Part shown: one piece after another, positions 37,502-46,687 of the stretch
Layout of the letters: every line of letters begins with the position of its first letter
Position numbering within the stretch: the first letter of the stretch is position 1
DNA from: Echinicola strongylocentroti
GTDB lineage: Bacteria > Bacteroidota > Bacteroidia > Cytophagales > Cyclobacteriaceae
NCBI RefSeq assembly: GCF_003260975.1
Contig: NZ_CP030041.1
Location: 1,907,001-1,971,000 of the forward strand
Direction: 5' to 3'
Length of the DNA stretch: 64,000 nucleotides
Translations under genes and position numbers: made by a program
Notes under the pieces: model-generated
Databases searched by the model: none
What the model saw: the letters and a program-made list of their open reading frames with translations, nothing else
What the model was told of the DNA's origin: nothing

Positions 37502-37670
37502 CAGGGCTTGTCTCCTAAATAGACCAAACCGCCAAGGCAGCTATCGGGGCTGGAACTCCCGCTCCAACGTGGCAGATAAATATCCTCGATGTACGCCCGT
37601 GTAATCCATAGGGGAATTGTCCCCAACACTATCGGTACGATCGCAATAGCGAAATTTACGAGACGACCTG
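37502..37670. mobile_element. possible 169-base MITE
   Basis: The left end CAGGGCTTGTCTCCTAAAT (37502-37520) and the right end, read inverted as CAGGTCGTCTCGTAAAT, match apart from a 2-base gap and two changes. There is no coding capacity inside, and it fills the gap between two plus-strand genes. Terminal GTCTCxTAAAT inverted repeats are reminiscent of IS5/IS1182-type ends, from memory. No target duplication is clear. Confidence 0.45.
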
Positions 37671-37689
37671 TTTAATTTTATAATGCACC

Positions 37690-38766
37690 ATGAATTTTGA
37701 CTTTAAAAGCCTATTTGCATTTACAAAAGAAATATTCATTAAAATGGGATGCCCAGAAAGTGATGCCCAATCAGCTACAGAAGTGCTTCTTTCTGCGGAC
37801 TTGCGCGGAGTAGATTCCCATGGGGTAGCCAGGCTTTCCGGTTATGTCAGGCTTTGGGAAGCGGGAAGGATCAATCCCACCCCAAATGTCCGTATCGTCC
37901 ATGAGACTCCCAGCACAGCTGTGGTGGACGGAGATGGCGGACTGGGACTTGTGGTCGCTCCAATTGCCATGCAAATCGCCATTGACAAGGCCAAAGGTGC
38001 CGGAACTGGCTGGGTATCTGTAAAAAACTCCAACCATTACGGTATAGCAGGCCATCATGCCCTGCAAGCTGTCAAGGAAGACATGATCGGCATGTCCATG
38101 ACCAACGCCAGCCCCTTGGTAAGCCCTACCTTTTCGAAAGAAAGACTGCTGGGAACCAACCCAATCTCTGTCGCTATCCCAGCAGGCAAAGAACCTCCTT
38201 TCGTTGCCGATATGGCCACGACCACGGCCGCCAATGGTAAACTTGAAATCCTCCAGAGAAAACAAGAAGAAGCTCCTTCTGGGTGGGTGCAGGACAAAGA
38301 AGGAAACCCCACCACCAATGCCTTTGGCGTGAAGGAAGGCGGAGCCCTATTACCTCTGGGAGGGGACCGTGAGCATGGCTCGCACAAGGGCTACGCCTTG
38401 GGCTCCATTGTTGACATTTTTTCTGCCGTACTCTCCGGCGCCAATTATGGTCCGTGGGTACCTCCTTTTGTAGCCTTCTTGCAGCCAGACCCCAATCCTG
38501 TCGGTGAAGGTATTGGCCATTTCTTTGGCGCTATGCGTGTCGATGCTTTCCGACCAGCCGATGATTTCAAAAACCATATGGACAACTGGATCAATAGATT
38601 CAGATCTGCCAAGACCACACCCGGTCACGAAAAAGTCTTGATTCCCGGAGATCCGGAAAGAGAACTCGAAAAAGAACGAATGGAGAGCGGTATTCCCCTT
38701 CTAGAACCAGTGCAAAAAGACCTGAAAGCCCTAGGTGAAAAATTTGGGATACCTTTTAAAGAATAA
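37690..38766 (+). CDS. Ldh_2-family malate/lactate-type dehydrogenase
   Basis: This 358-residue NAD(P)-dependent oxidoreductase family uses a fold unrelated to ordinary malate dehydrogenase. Signatures are LLSADLRGVDSHGVARLSGY, VDGDGGLGLVVAPIAMQIAI, SVKNSNHYGIAGHHAL (catalytic His), MTNASPLVSPTFSKERLLGT, FVADMATTTAANGKLEILQR and REHGSHKGYALGSIVDIFSA. Substrates in the family include malate, lactate, ureidoglycolate and 2,3-diketogulonate, and the sequence does not settle which. It has no operon partner. Confidence 0.92.
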   Translation: MNFDFKSLFAFTKEIFIKMGCPESDAQSATEVLLSADLRGVDSHGVARLSGYVRLWEAGRINPTPNVRIVHETPSTAVVDGDGGLGLVVAPIAMQIAIDKAKGAGTGWVSVKNSNHYGIAGHHALQAVKEDMIGMSMTNASPLVSPTFSKERLLGTNPISVAIPAGKEPPFVADMATTTAANGKLEILQRKQEEAPSGWVQDKEGNPTTNAFGVKEGGALLPLGGDREHGSHKGYALGSIVDIFSAVLSGANYGPWVPPFVAFLQPDPNPVGEGIGHFFGAMRVDAFRPADDFKNHMDNWINRFRSAKTTPGHEKVLIPGDPERELEKERMESGIPLLEPVQKDLKALGEKFGIPFKE

Positions 38767-38798
38767 AAAAAGCACCGGCCTTAGGCCTAGCCATTTCC

Positions 38799-38829
38799 GC
38801 CTGTTTCGGACCTAAAATCCGGAACAGGC
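38799..38829 (+). terminator. terminator of the Ldh-family gene
   Basis: GCCTGTTTCGGA (38799-38810) pairs with TCCGGAACAGGC (38818-38829) with one mismatch, followed by TCAATTTTTAC. It lies about 30 bases after the stop codon. Confidence 0.65.
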
Positions 38830-38885
38830 TCAATTTTTACACTATTTTAATTTTTCAATATTCCATTTTTGCCTATCTTAATACC

Positions 38886-39377
38886 ATGTCAAAATTCCAT
38901 CATTACCAAACCTTAATCGAGTGGACCGGAAACACCGGCATGGGAACCAGGGGCTATCTTGCTTACCAAAGAAATTTCGATGTCACTACAGAGGGCAAAG
39001 CCCAAATAGCAGGAAGTGCTGACCCACACTTCCGAGGGGATAAATCCCGCCACAACCCGGAAGAACTATTCCTTGCCAGCATAGCGTCCTGTCACATGTT
39101 ATGGTACCTCCATCTCTGCGCTGAAGCTGGCGTAAGTGTCGTCAATTACGAAGACCATGCTGAAGGAATCATGCAAGAAAATAAAAATGGCTCTGGTCAG
39201 TTTAATGAAGTAGTGCTTTATCCAGTGGTCACAGTGGAAAACGAAGACATGAAAACCAAGGCCATGCTCCTACATGAAGAAGCCCAAAAACACTGCTTTA
39301 TCGCCAACAGTTGTAATTTCAACATCAGACATAAGCCAGTAGTAAGAATCGCCTCCAAAAAGCAAAGTTACAGCTAA
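38886..39377 (+). CDS. OsmC-family peroxidase-type protein
   Basis: The 163-residue protein has the OsmC layout: an N-terminal beta-strand region (IEWTGNTGMGTRGYLAYQRN), DKSRHNPEELFLASIASCHM with the first redox Cys, WYLHLCAEAGVSVVNYEDHA, and the second Cys region AQKHCFIANSCNFNIRHKP. Family members reduce organic hydroperoxides through a Cys pair. In this one extra Cys residues lie near each active Cys. It stands alone, with a hairpin terminator downstream. Confidence 0.92.
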   Translation: MSKFHHYQTLIEWTGNTGMGTRGYLAYQRNFDVTTEGKAQIAGSADPHFRGDKSRHNPEELFLASIASCHMLWYLHLCAEAGVSVVNYEDHAEGIMQENKNGSGQFNEVVLYPVVTVENEDMKTKAMLLHEEAQKHCFIANSCNFNIRHKPVVRIASKKQSYS

Positions 39378-39430
39378 TAGCTCCTCCACAAGAGTAGTTT
39401 TCGCTAACACCTTGACCCAACCAATATCTC

Positions 39431-39478
39431 AAACCGGGAAAAACAAATCCTACATTTTTTGTAAACCCGGTTTTTATG
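39431..39478 (+). terminator. terminator of the OsmC gene
   Basis: AAACCGGG (39431-39438) pairs with CCCGGTTT (39466-39473), with ACAAA/TTTGT pairing inside, and a T-run follows. Confidence 0.65.
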
Positions 39479-39564
39479 TGAGGACTTCAGTATAGCCTGT
39501 TCCGATGGATGTCGGTGTTTTAGTAAAAAAACTCCTACAATCGATGGGGCAAACCTCCAGTTGG

Positions 39565-40635
39565 CTAGGTATATCCTTCTCCCTTGTTTTTGGCATCCGC
39601 CACAAACTCCTTGAATTTTTTCTCTGCATCCAGCTTACAGATCAACAATACATTTTCGGATTCGTTGATAAGGTAGTTGTCCAAGCCATGCACCACGACC
39701 AGTTTTTTAGGAGAAACTTTAATATAGCTGTTGGTCGTATCGTAGAGCATTGCGTTGGCATCCACCACATTATTGTTCCCATCTCTGTCTTTCAGCTGAT
39801 GGATACTCATCCACGACCCCAGGTCAGACCAACCAAAATCCCCAAGAATCAGAAAAACATTCTCTGACTTCTCCATGATACCAATATCAATGGTGACGTT
39901 TTTCACTAATGAGTATGCCCTTCTGATAAACTCCTCCTCTTGTGGAGTGGAGTAATATGACTCTCCTTCCTCAAAAACCTCAGCTACTTCAGGCATGTAC
40001 TTGCCGAACGCTCTGATGATGGACTTATTTTTCCATGCAAACATGCCGCTATTCCACACAAAATCGCCACTTTCCAGAAAGGTCTTTGCCAGATCAACAT
40101 CAGGTTTTTCGGTAAAAGTCTTCACCTTTTTCACTTCATCATTACTGTCAATATACTGGATATAACCGTAAGCTGTATCCGGACGATTGGGTTTTATCCC
40201 AATGGTAATCAATTGATTGTCCTTTTCGGCTTCATTAAGCGCTAAGCGCATGGTATCCTGGAATGCCACCTCGTGGAGAATCAAATGATCCGAAGGGGTG
40301 ACGATCACCCTAGCCTCAGGATCCTTTTTTTGGATCACATAGCTGGCATAGGCCACGCATGTGGCCGTATTCCTCCTTAACGGTTCTCTTAAGATTTGAT
40401 CTTCTGACAATTCCGGCAATTGCTCCTTAACAATGTGCGCATAAGCGTGACTGGTCACCACATAAAACCTGTCCGCCGCCGACAACTTCACAAACCGATC
40501 ATAGGTCATCTGCAACAAGGTCCTGCCAGTACCTAAAAGGTCTAAAAACTGCTTTGGAAAATTATTTCTGCTAAAAGGCCAAAACTTAGAGCCAATGCCT
40601 CCAGCAAGAACAACAATATATGGTGTATTTTGCAT
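39565..40635 (-). CDS. manC: mannose-1-phosphate guanylyltransferase
   Basis: This enzyme makes GDP-mannose for surface polysaccharides and glycoproteins. The 356 residues begin PYIVVLAGGIGSKFWPFSRN with FPKQFLDLLG, the nucleotide-binding signature (SKFWPFSR in place of the more usual TRLWPLSR). They continue with DRFYVVTSHAYAHIVKEQLP, EPLRRNTATCVAYASYVIQK, VTPSDHLI, FTEKPD and WNSGMFAWK. The GMP domain of bifunctional enzymes is absent. It lies 8 bases downstream of kdsD in one transcription unit. Confidence 0.93.
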   Translation of the reverse strand: MQNTPYIVVLAGGIGSKFWPFSRNNFPKQFLDLLGTGRTLLQMTYDRFVKLSAADRFYVVTSHAYAHIVKEQLPELSEDQILREPLRRNTATCVAYASYVIQKKDPEARVIVTPSDHLILHEVAFQDTMRLALNEAEKDNQLITIGIKPNRPDTAYGYIQYIDSNDEVKKVKTFTEKPDVDLAKTFLESGDFVWNSGMFAWKNKSIIRAFGKYMPEVAEVFEEGESYYSTPQEEEFIRRAYSLVKNVTIDIGIMEKSENVFLILGDFGWSDLGSWMSIHQLKDRDGNNNVVDANAMLYDTTNSYIKVSPKKLVVVHGLDNYLINESENVLLICKLDAEKKFKEFVADAKNKGEGYT

Positions 40636-40643
40636 GATTTTTC

Positions 40644-41612
40644 TTAAACAATCCCCTCCTTCATTAAGTCATGGATATGGATAAACCCACGCACTCCCCC
40701 ATCTTCTTCTACTACGAGCTGGGTAATGTTATATTCCCTCATGAAATTTAACGCCCTGACGGCATATTCATTGCGAGCGATGGTTTTTGGGTTTTTTGTC
40801 ATAATATCTTTAGCGGTCACTGTGGAAAGATCCTGGTGTTTTTCGAGCATTCTTCTGAGATCACCATCGGTCACTATCCCTACCAAATGCTGGTCGCCGT
40901 TGACCACCGCCGTAGCCCCAAGTCGCTTACCACTGATCTCCAGAATCACTTCCGTCAAGTCCGCTCCTTCATTCACTTGTGGAACAGCATCTTTTACCAT
41001 CAGGTCATCTACAGTGAGATAGAGCTGCTTACCTAGGGAACCTCCGGGATGATAGCGTGCAAAATCATCACTACTAAAGCCCCTGGCTTCCAATAGGCAA
41101 ACGGCCAATGCATCGCCCATGGCCATATGGGCTGTGGTACTGGTAGTGGGGGCCAGATTTAGAGGACAGGCTTCTTCTCCAATTGTAGCATTCAACACAA
41201 AATCCGCCTGCTCTGCCAAATAACTCTCTGTATTACTTACCAAGGCCACCAATTTGGATCCCATCCTTTTGAGCATGGGCACCAAAACTTTTATTTCAGG
41301 TGTGTTTCCACTTTTCGAAATACAAATTACGAAATCTTCCCTTTGAATCATACCCAAATCCCCATGAATAGCATCAGCTGCATGCATAAAGAGTGCTGGA
41401 GTACCCGTGGAATTCAGTGTAGCCACGATTTTAGTGGCCACGAGGGCACTTTTACCCACCCCGGTAATGACCACTCGGCCCTCAGAACGTAGGATTTCTT
41501 TCACACAACTTTCGAAATCCTCATCAATATTAGGAATCAGATTCTGAAGGGCTTCCGCTTCTGTTTGGAGAACTTTGATGGCGCTATTTTTAATATTTTT
41601 TATTATATTCAA
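40644..41612 (-). CDS. kdsD: arabinose-5-phosphate isomerase (KpsF/GutQ family)
   Basis: This enzyme turns ribulose-5-phosphate into arabinose-5-phosphate, the precursor of KDO in lipopolysaccharide. The 322 residues consist of a SIS domain (VVITGVGKSALVATKIVATL, FMHAADAIHGDLGMIQREDF, CISKSGNTPEIKVLVPMLKR) and two CBS domains from about 200 to the end (VTDGDLRRMLEKHQD, MREYNITQLVVEEDGGVRGF). With manC it forms a sugar-nucleotide precursor operon. It is divergent from recQ. Confidence 0.93.
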   Translation of the reverse strand: MNIIKNIKNSAIKVLQTEAEALQNLIPNIDEDFESCVKEILRSEGRVVITGVGKSALVATKIVATLNSTGTPALFMHAADAIHGDLGMIQREDFVICISKSGNTPEIKVLVPMLKRMGSKLVALVSNTESYLAEQADFVLNATIGEEACPLNLAPTTSTTAHMAMGDALAVCLLEARGFSSDDFARYHPGGSLGKQLYLTVDDLMVKDAVPQVNEGADLTEVILEISGKRLGATAVVNGDQHLVGIVTDGDLRRMLEKHQDLSTVTAKDIMTKNPKTIARNEYAVRALNFMREYNITQLVVEEDGGVRGFIHIHDLMKEGIV

Positions 41613-41630
41613 TTTTACCGAGGTTATTAT

Positions 41631-41638
41631 TAAATTTG
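41631..41638 (+). promoter_or_regulatory. -7 element of recQ
   Basis: TAAATTTG matches the TAnnTTTG consensus exactly, about 75 bases before the GTG start of recQ. No TTTG -33 box is at the right distance. Confidence 0.45.
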
Positions 41639-41640
41639 TA

Positions 41641-41648
41641 CAAAGGTA
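41641..41648 (-). promoter_or_regulatory. -7 element of kdsD-manC
   Basis: The minus strand reads TACCTTTG, an exact TAnnTTTG match, 28 bases before the kdsD start codon. It lies two bases from the divergent recQ element. Confidence 0.45.
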
Positions 41649-41712
41649 AAATTATTTACTTTAAAAATTTAATGAAAAAGCTTTCGGCGCATCATTAAAA
41701 AGAGATAATGGA

Positions 41713-43890
41713 GTGGATATAAAAATTAAAGAAAACCTCAAGAAGATTTTTGGCTTCAATCAGTTTAGAGGGAACCAAGAAGCTATCGTTGACAACATAT
41801 TACAAGGTAACAACACCTTTGTCATCATGCCCACGGGAGCTGGTAAATCCCTGTGTTATCAATTACCGGCCGTCACCAAAGAAGGTACGGCTATTGTCAT
41901 ATCACCCTTGATAGCATTGATGAAAAACCAAGTGGACCAACTGAATGCTTTTGGCATCAATGCCCACTTCCTGAATTCCACCCTTAGCAAAACTGAATCC
42001 AATAAAGTCAAAAAACAGGTTCTCTCAGGAGCGACCAAGCTCCTCTACGTAGCCCCTGAATCACTCACGAAAGAAGAAAATGTCGAATTCCTAAAAACAG
42101 CCCAACTTAGCTTTGTAGCCATTGACGAGGCGCATTGTATCTCCGAATGGGGTCATGATTTCAGGCCAGAATACCGAAAGATCAAGAGCATTATCGGCCA
42201 GATCGGTGATTCACTGCCCATCATTGCCCTTACTGCCACTGCGACCCCAAAGGTGCAGCAGGACATCCAGCGCAACCTCAACATGGAAGAGGCCGACCTG
42301 TTCAAGTCGTCCTTTAACAGGACTAACCTTTTTTACGAGGTCAGGCCCAAGGTGAAGAACGATACCAAAAAGCACCTCATTAAATACGTCAAATCCCAAA
42401 AAGGCAAGTCCGGCATCATCTATTGCCTTAGTAGGAAAAAGGTGGAAGAAATCGCCGAACTCCTTAAAGTAAACGGTATCAATGCAGCTCCTTACCACGC
42501 TGGACTAGAAGCCGGCACACGTGTAAAAAACCAAGACAATTTCCTGAACGAGGAAGTCGATGTGGTCGTGGCAACGATCGCCTTTGGCATGGGCATAGAC
42601 AAACCGGATGTACGCTATGTCATCCACTACGATGTCCCCAAGTCGCTGGAAGGCTATTACCAAGAAACAGGGAGAGCAGGACGAGATGGACTGGAAGGAC
42701 ACTGCCTGATGTTTTATAAGTACGAGGACATCGTCAAACTAGAAAAATTCAACAAGGACAAGCCTGTCAATGAACGGGAAAATGCCAAAGTCCTGCTGCA
42801 AGAGATGGCAGCATATGCAGAAAGCTCCGTCTGTAGAAGACGTGTGCTGCTGCATTATTTTGGAGAAACCTTAAATGAAGATTGTGGTTTTTGTGACAAC
42901 TGTAAGAAGAAACGGGACTCTTTTGATGGTAAAGACGACATCCTTACCGCTATCGAAGCAGTCAAGGAAACCAATCAGCGCTTTAACCTAGAACACATTG
43001 TCAAGGTCATCCGTGGAGAGCAGAACGAATACATGGAAAGTTATCATCATAACGGGCTCTCCGTCTTCGGAAAAGGAAAAAATGACAGCGAAAGACACTG
43101 GAGATCCGTCCTACGGCAGACCATGATCAATGGACTTTTAGAAAAGGACATTGAAAACTATGGTGTTATCAGACTTTCGCCAAGCAGTGAGGTTTTTCTA
43201 AAAGAACCTTATGCCATCACACTCACCAAAGATCATGACTTTGAAGAAATGATCGAAAATGACGAAGCGGAGGAAATTGCCAATATCAACAAAGCTTACG
43301 ACGAAAAGCTTTTTGAGCTGCTAAAAGTAGAGCGAAAGAAGGTCGCCAAAACCAAGGGGCTTCCTCCTTATGTGATTTTCCAAGACCCCTCCTTAGAGGA
43401 AATGGCCACTGTGTATCCGACCACTCGTGAAGAACTTGCTCAGATAAATGGGGTCGGAATGGGAAAAGTCATTAAATTTGGGGCTTCATTCCTTAAACTA
43501 ATTGAAACTTATGTTGAGGAAAACGACATTATTACAGCTTCAGACGTTGTAGTCAAAACTGCAGGTACACGTTCCAAGGTAAAGATCTCCATCATCCAGC
43601 AGGTAGACCGCAAGATCGATCTGGATGAGATCGCTTCAAACCTGAATATTGACATGGCAGAATTACTTCAGGAAATAGAGCAGATCATCTATAGCGGCAC
43701 CAAGCTAAACATCAATTACTACATCCACAACATCATGGATGAGGAACGGGAAGATACGCTACATGACTATTTCATGACTGCAGAGACGGACAACATCAGA
43801 GAAGCACTTGAAGAACTTGAGGACGAAGACTTTGGAGAAGAAGAAATCCGGGTCTACAGAATCAAGTTTATTTCTGATCATGCCAACTAA
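41713..43890 (+). CDS. recQ: ATP-dependent DNA helicase RecQ
   Basis: The start is a GTG at 41713, because the nearby ATG at 41709 is out of frame and stops at once. The 725-residue protein has the helicase core (VIMPTGAGKSLCYQLPAVTK, AIDEAHCISEWGHDFRPEYR, IALTATATPKVQQDI, VATIAFGMGIDKPDVRYVIH, YYQETGRAGRDG). The zinc-binding RQC part (CRRRVLLHYFGE, CGFCDNC) and an HRDC domain (PPYVIFQDPSLEEMATVYPT) follow. The last 110 residues form an extra acidic, helix-turn-helix-like region common in Bacteroidota RecQ. It acts in recombination repair. purD begins 18 bases after its stop codon. Confidence 0.96.
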   Translation: MDIKIKENLKKIFGFNQFRGNQEAIVDNILQGNNTFVIMPTGAGKSLCYQLPAVTKEGTAIVISPLIALMKNQVDQLNAFGINAHFLNSTLSKTESNKVKKQVLSGATKLLYVAPESLTKEENVEFLKTAQLSFVAIDEAHCISEWGHDFRPEYRKIKSIIGQIGDSLPIIALTATATPKVQQDIQRNLNMEEADLFKSSFNRTNLFYEVRPKVKNDTKKHLIKYVKSQKGKSGIIYCLSRKKVEEIAELLKVNGINAAPYHAGLEAGTRVKNQDNFLNEEVDVVVATIAFGMGIDKPDVRYVIHYDVPKSLEGYYQETGRAGRDGLEGHCLMFYKYEDIVKLEKFNKDKPVNERENAKVLLQEMAAYAESSVCRRRVLLHYFGETLNEDCGFCDNCKKKRDSFDGKDDILTAIEAVKETNQRFNLEHIVKVIRGEQNEYMESYHHNGLSVFGKGKNDSERHWRSVLRQTMINGLLEKDIENYGVIRLSPSSEVFLKEPYAITLTKDHDFEEMIENDEAEEIANINKAYDEKLFELLKVERKKVAKTKGLPPYVIFQDPSLEEMATVYPTTREELAQINGVGMGKVIKFGASFLKLIETYVEENDIITASDVVVKTAGTRSKVKISIIQQVDRKIDLDEIASNLNIDMAELLQEIEQIIYSGTKLNINYYIHNIMDEEREDTLHDYFMTAETDNIREALEELEDEDFGEEEIRVYRIKFISDHAN

Positions 43891-43908
43891 AATTTAGATT
43901 TAAATTCA

Positions 43909-45201
43909 ATGAATATACTCTTGTTAGGAAGCGGAGGCCGAGAACATGCCTTTGCTTATAAAATTGCCAATAGCCCAAAATGTGAACGCTTATTCGTAGC
44001 CCCAGGAAACGCCGGAACAGCCAGCATCGCCACCAATGTATCCATTGGCATCACCGATTTTCCAGCCATGAAGGAACTCATTTTGACCAACACCATTGAC
44101 CTGGTAGTCGTTGGGCCAGAAGAGCCATTGGTAAAGGGAGTAGCGGATTATTTTGCAGGGCAAGAAGAAACCAAAGGACTACCTGTCGTTGGCCCTAAGC
44201 AAGCAGGGGCTACCCTCGAAGGAAGCAAAGACTTCTCCAAGCAATTCATGCAGCGACATCAAGTCCCCACAGCTGCATCTGCCACATTTACCAAAGATAC
44301 TATAGAAGAAGGTTTGGCGTTTATCAAAGAACAACAGCTTCCTGTGGTCCTGAAAGCTGACGGATTAGCTGCAGGCAAGGGTGTGCTGATCTGCGAAACA
44401 ATGGAAGACGCGGAAAACTCCTTCAAAGAAATGCTTTTGGAAAGTAAATTTGGGGCTGCTTCCGAAAAAGTAGTGGTAGAAGAATTCCTTTCGGGCATAG
44501 AGCTTTCGGTGTTTGTAGCGACAGACGGCAAAAGTTATAAAATCCTTCCCGAAGCCAAAGACTATAAACGTATCGGAGAAAAGGACACAGGCCTCAATAC
44601 CGGCGGAATGGGCGCCGTAAGTCCAGTACCTTTTGCAAAAGGAGATTTCTTGCAAAAGGTTGAGGAAAAAGTGGTCAAACCCACTATCCAAGGTCTTGAA
44701 AAAGACAATATAGACTATAAAGGCTTCATTTTCATAGGCCTGATGAATGTCAACGGGGAACCTTACGTGATCGAATATAACGTACGTATGGGCGATCCTG
44801 AAACCCAAGCTGTACTACCTCGTATCAAGAGCGATTTTCTAGACCTGTTATATGCGATGGGCACGGGTACTTTGGAGGATTACCATTTTGAACTGGAGGA
44901 TTTCACCACCACTACCATCGTAATGGTAGCTGGCGGATATCCAGGTCCCTACCCAAAAGGTGACACTATCTCTGGACTGGATGGTGAACGAAACACCAGC
45001 GTCACATTTCATGCAGGCACCTCCACTAATCCCCAAGGAGAAGTCATCACGAATGGCGGCCGCGTATTGGGAATCACCGGCAAAGGAAACAGCATCGAAG
45101 AAGCGCTGTCCAATGCCTACACCAGGGTAAATGAAATATCCTGGAATGATGTCTATTTCCGAAAAGATATCGGTCAAGACATCCTAAATTATGGTAAATA
45201 A
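43909..45201 (+). CDS. purD: phosphoribosylamine-glycine ligase
   Basis: This ATP-grasp enzyme makes glycinamide ribonucleotide in purine synthesis. At 430 residues it has MNILLLGSGGREHAFAYKIA at the start, VVGPEEPLVKGVADYF, VVLKADGLAAGKGVLICETM, VVVEEFLSGIELSVFVATDG, LNTGGMGAVSPVPF and VIEYNVRMGDPETQAVLPRI. The order and length are normal. It follows recQ closely and is probably co-transcribed with it. Confidence 0.97.
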   Translation: MNILLLGSGGREHAFAYKIANSPKCERLFVAPGNAGTASIATNVSIGITDFPAMKELILTNTIDLVVVGPEEPLVKGVADYFAGQEETKGLPVVGPKQAGATLEGSKDFSKQFMQRHQVPTAASATFTKDTIEEGLAFIKEQQLPVVLKADGLAAGKGVLICETMEDAENSFKEMLLESKFGAASEKVVVEEFLSGIELSVFVATDGKSYKILPEAKDYKRIGEKDTGLNTGGMGAVSPVPFAKGDFLQKVEEKVVKPTIQGLEKDNIDYKGFIFIGLMNVNGEPYVIEYNVRMGDPETQAVLPRIKSDFLDLLYAMGTGTLEDYHFELEDFTTTTIVMVAGGYPGPYPKGDTISGLDGERNTSVTFHAGTSTNPQGEVITNGGRVLGITGKGNSIEEALSNAYTRVNEISWNDVYFRKDIGQDILNYGK

Positions 45202-45259
45202 AACCATAATTTATTCACGAGGAATATGCTGAGCATGTTCCCTAAATTATATATGTGTT

Positions 45260-46687
45260 ATGGCAGGATGTAGTAGCTGCTCTACCACCGCTGGAGGCGG
45301 AGGGTGCCAAAATAACGGCACCTGTGGTACGAGCGATTGTAATAAAATGAACTCCTTCGATTGGCTATCCCATATGGGCATACCAACCGTGGACAATTTT
45401 GATGTAGTCGAAATAAAATTCAAAGGTGGAAGAAAAGAATATTTCAGGAATGTCAACCACCTGAAACTTACCACTGGAGATCCTGTGGTCGTAGATGTCC
45501 CCAGCGGCCATCATATAGGGTATGTATCCCTTCAAGGCGAACTGGTAAGACTACAGATGCAGAAGCGTAAGATCAAAAATGACGACAATATCACAAAGAT
45601 CTATCGCGTCGCATCGCCAAAAGATCTCGAGAAATGGGAGGAAGCCAAAAACAGGGAAGTCCCTACGCTCTATAGAACCAAGCAGATTATCGATGAGATA
45701 AAACTGGAAATGAAATTGTCCGACATAGAATACCAAGCGGACAATTCCAAAGCCACCTTCTATTACTCTGCTGATGAACGGGTGGATTTCAGGGAACTCA
45801 TCAAAGTCTTGGCTTCTGAGTTTAAAATCCGTGTGGAAATGCGGCAAATAAGCCTAAGACAAGAAGCCGGGAGACTTGGGGGAATCGGTGTGTGCGGTCG
45901 GGAATTATGTTGTTCCACTTGGATCCATGATTTCAAAAGTGTCAGCACATCAGCAGCGAGGTACCAAAACCTCTCTCTCAACCCCACCAAACTTTCTGGG
46001 CAATGCGGCAGGCTCAAGTGCTGTCTAAACTATGAGCTGGACACCTACATGTCTGCCCTAGAAGACATCCCCACTATCGAAAAACCGTTGGTTACAGAAG
46101 CAGGACATGCCAAACTTCAAAAGACGGACATTTTCAGAAAACTGATGTGGTTCAGTTATAACAATGAAAATAACTGGCATTCGATTGATTGTGATAGGGT
46201 GAAGGAGATCATCGAAATGAACAAGGATGATAAAAAGCCTTTTAGCCTTGAATTTGACGATGTAATGGACTTGGAAGAAGACAAGACCAACTCCAATATT
46301 GACCTCGAAATGCTGGATAAAAAGTTCAGTTCGAAAAATAAAAAACGAAAAAAGCGCAAGCCAAGACCAAAGCGTCCTACAGACACCCCTGTAGCAACTA
46401 AAGGTGAAAAGCCTACTGGCCAACACCCCAACGAAAACAAAGGCAGACCGCCCCGTCGTAAACCTTCCAACAGGAGAAAAGGAGGAGAAAACAGGCAAGG
46501 AGCATCTCCACAACAGACCAAACCCAACACAGATAAGAATGCCCCCCGAGCTTCACAAGAAACCAGGGCCAATCCTGATCCAAAAAAACCGCAAAGGAGC
46601 AATCAAAAAGGGAACCGAAATAGAAACAACCGTAGAAAAGGAGGTAGGGGTCCCAATAAAAATGGCAACCAGCAAAATGAAAATTAG
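45260..46687 (+). CDS. ricT: RicT-type PSP1-domain protein with basic tail
   Basis: The 475-residue protein has a Cys-rich start (CSSCSTTAGGGGCQNN), then a PSP1 domain (VVDVPSGHHIGYVSLQGELV, FYYSADERVDFRELIKVLAS, EMRQISLRQEAGRLGGIGVC). The Cys cluster GVCGRELCCSTW and GQCGRLKCCLNYELDTY probably binds iron-sulfur, as in RicT/YaaT. The last 140 residues are a disordered Lys/Arg/Pro/Asn-rich tail that Bacillus RicT lacks, likely nucleic-acid binding (inference). RicT helps mRNA processing in Bacillus. It overlaps gldH by 11 bases. Confidence 0.92.
   Translation: MAGCSSCSTTAGGGGCQNNGTCGTSDCNKMNSFDWLSHMGIPTVDNFDVVEIKFKGGRKEYFRNVNHLKLTTGDPVVVDVPSGHHIGYVSLQGELVRLQMQKRKIKNDDNITKIYRVASPKDLEKWEEAKNREVPTLYRTKQIIDEIKLEMKLSDIEYQADNSKATFYYSADERVDFRELIKVLASEFKIRVEMRQISLRQEAGRLGGIGVCGRELCCSTWIHDFKSVSTSAARYQNLSLNPTKLSGQCGRLKCCLNYELDTYMSALEDIPTIEKPLVTEAGHAKLQKTDIFRKLMWFSYNNENNWHSIDCDRVKEIIEMNKDDKKPFSLEFDDVMDLEEDKTNSNIDLEMLDKKFSSKNKKRKKRKPRPKRPTDTPVATKGEKPTGQHPNENKGRPPRRKPSNRRKGGENRQGASPQQTKPNTDKNAPRASQETRANPDPKKPQRSNQKGNRNRNNRRKGGRGPNKNGNQQNEN

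Noticed and set aside
46404..46676. An upstream extension of gldH to 46404
   Set aside because: The extension overlaps the ricT tail out of frame, is highly basic and would bury the lipoprotein signal.
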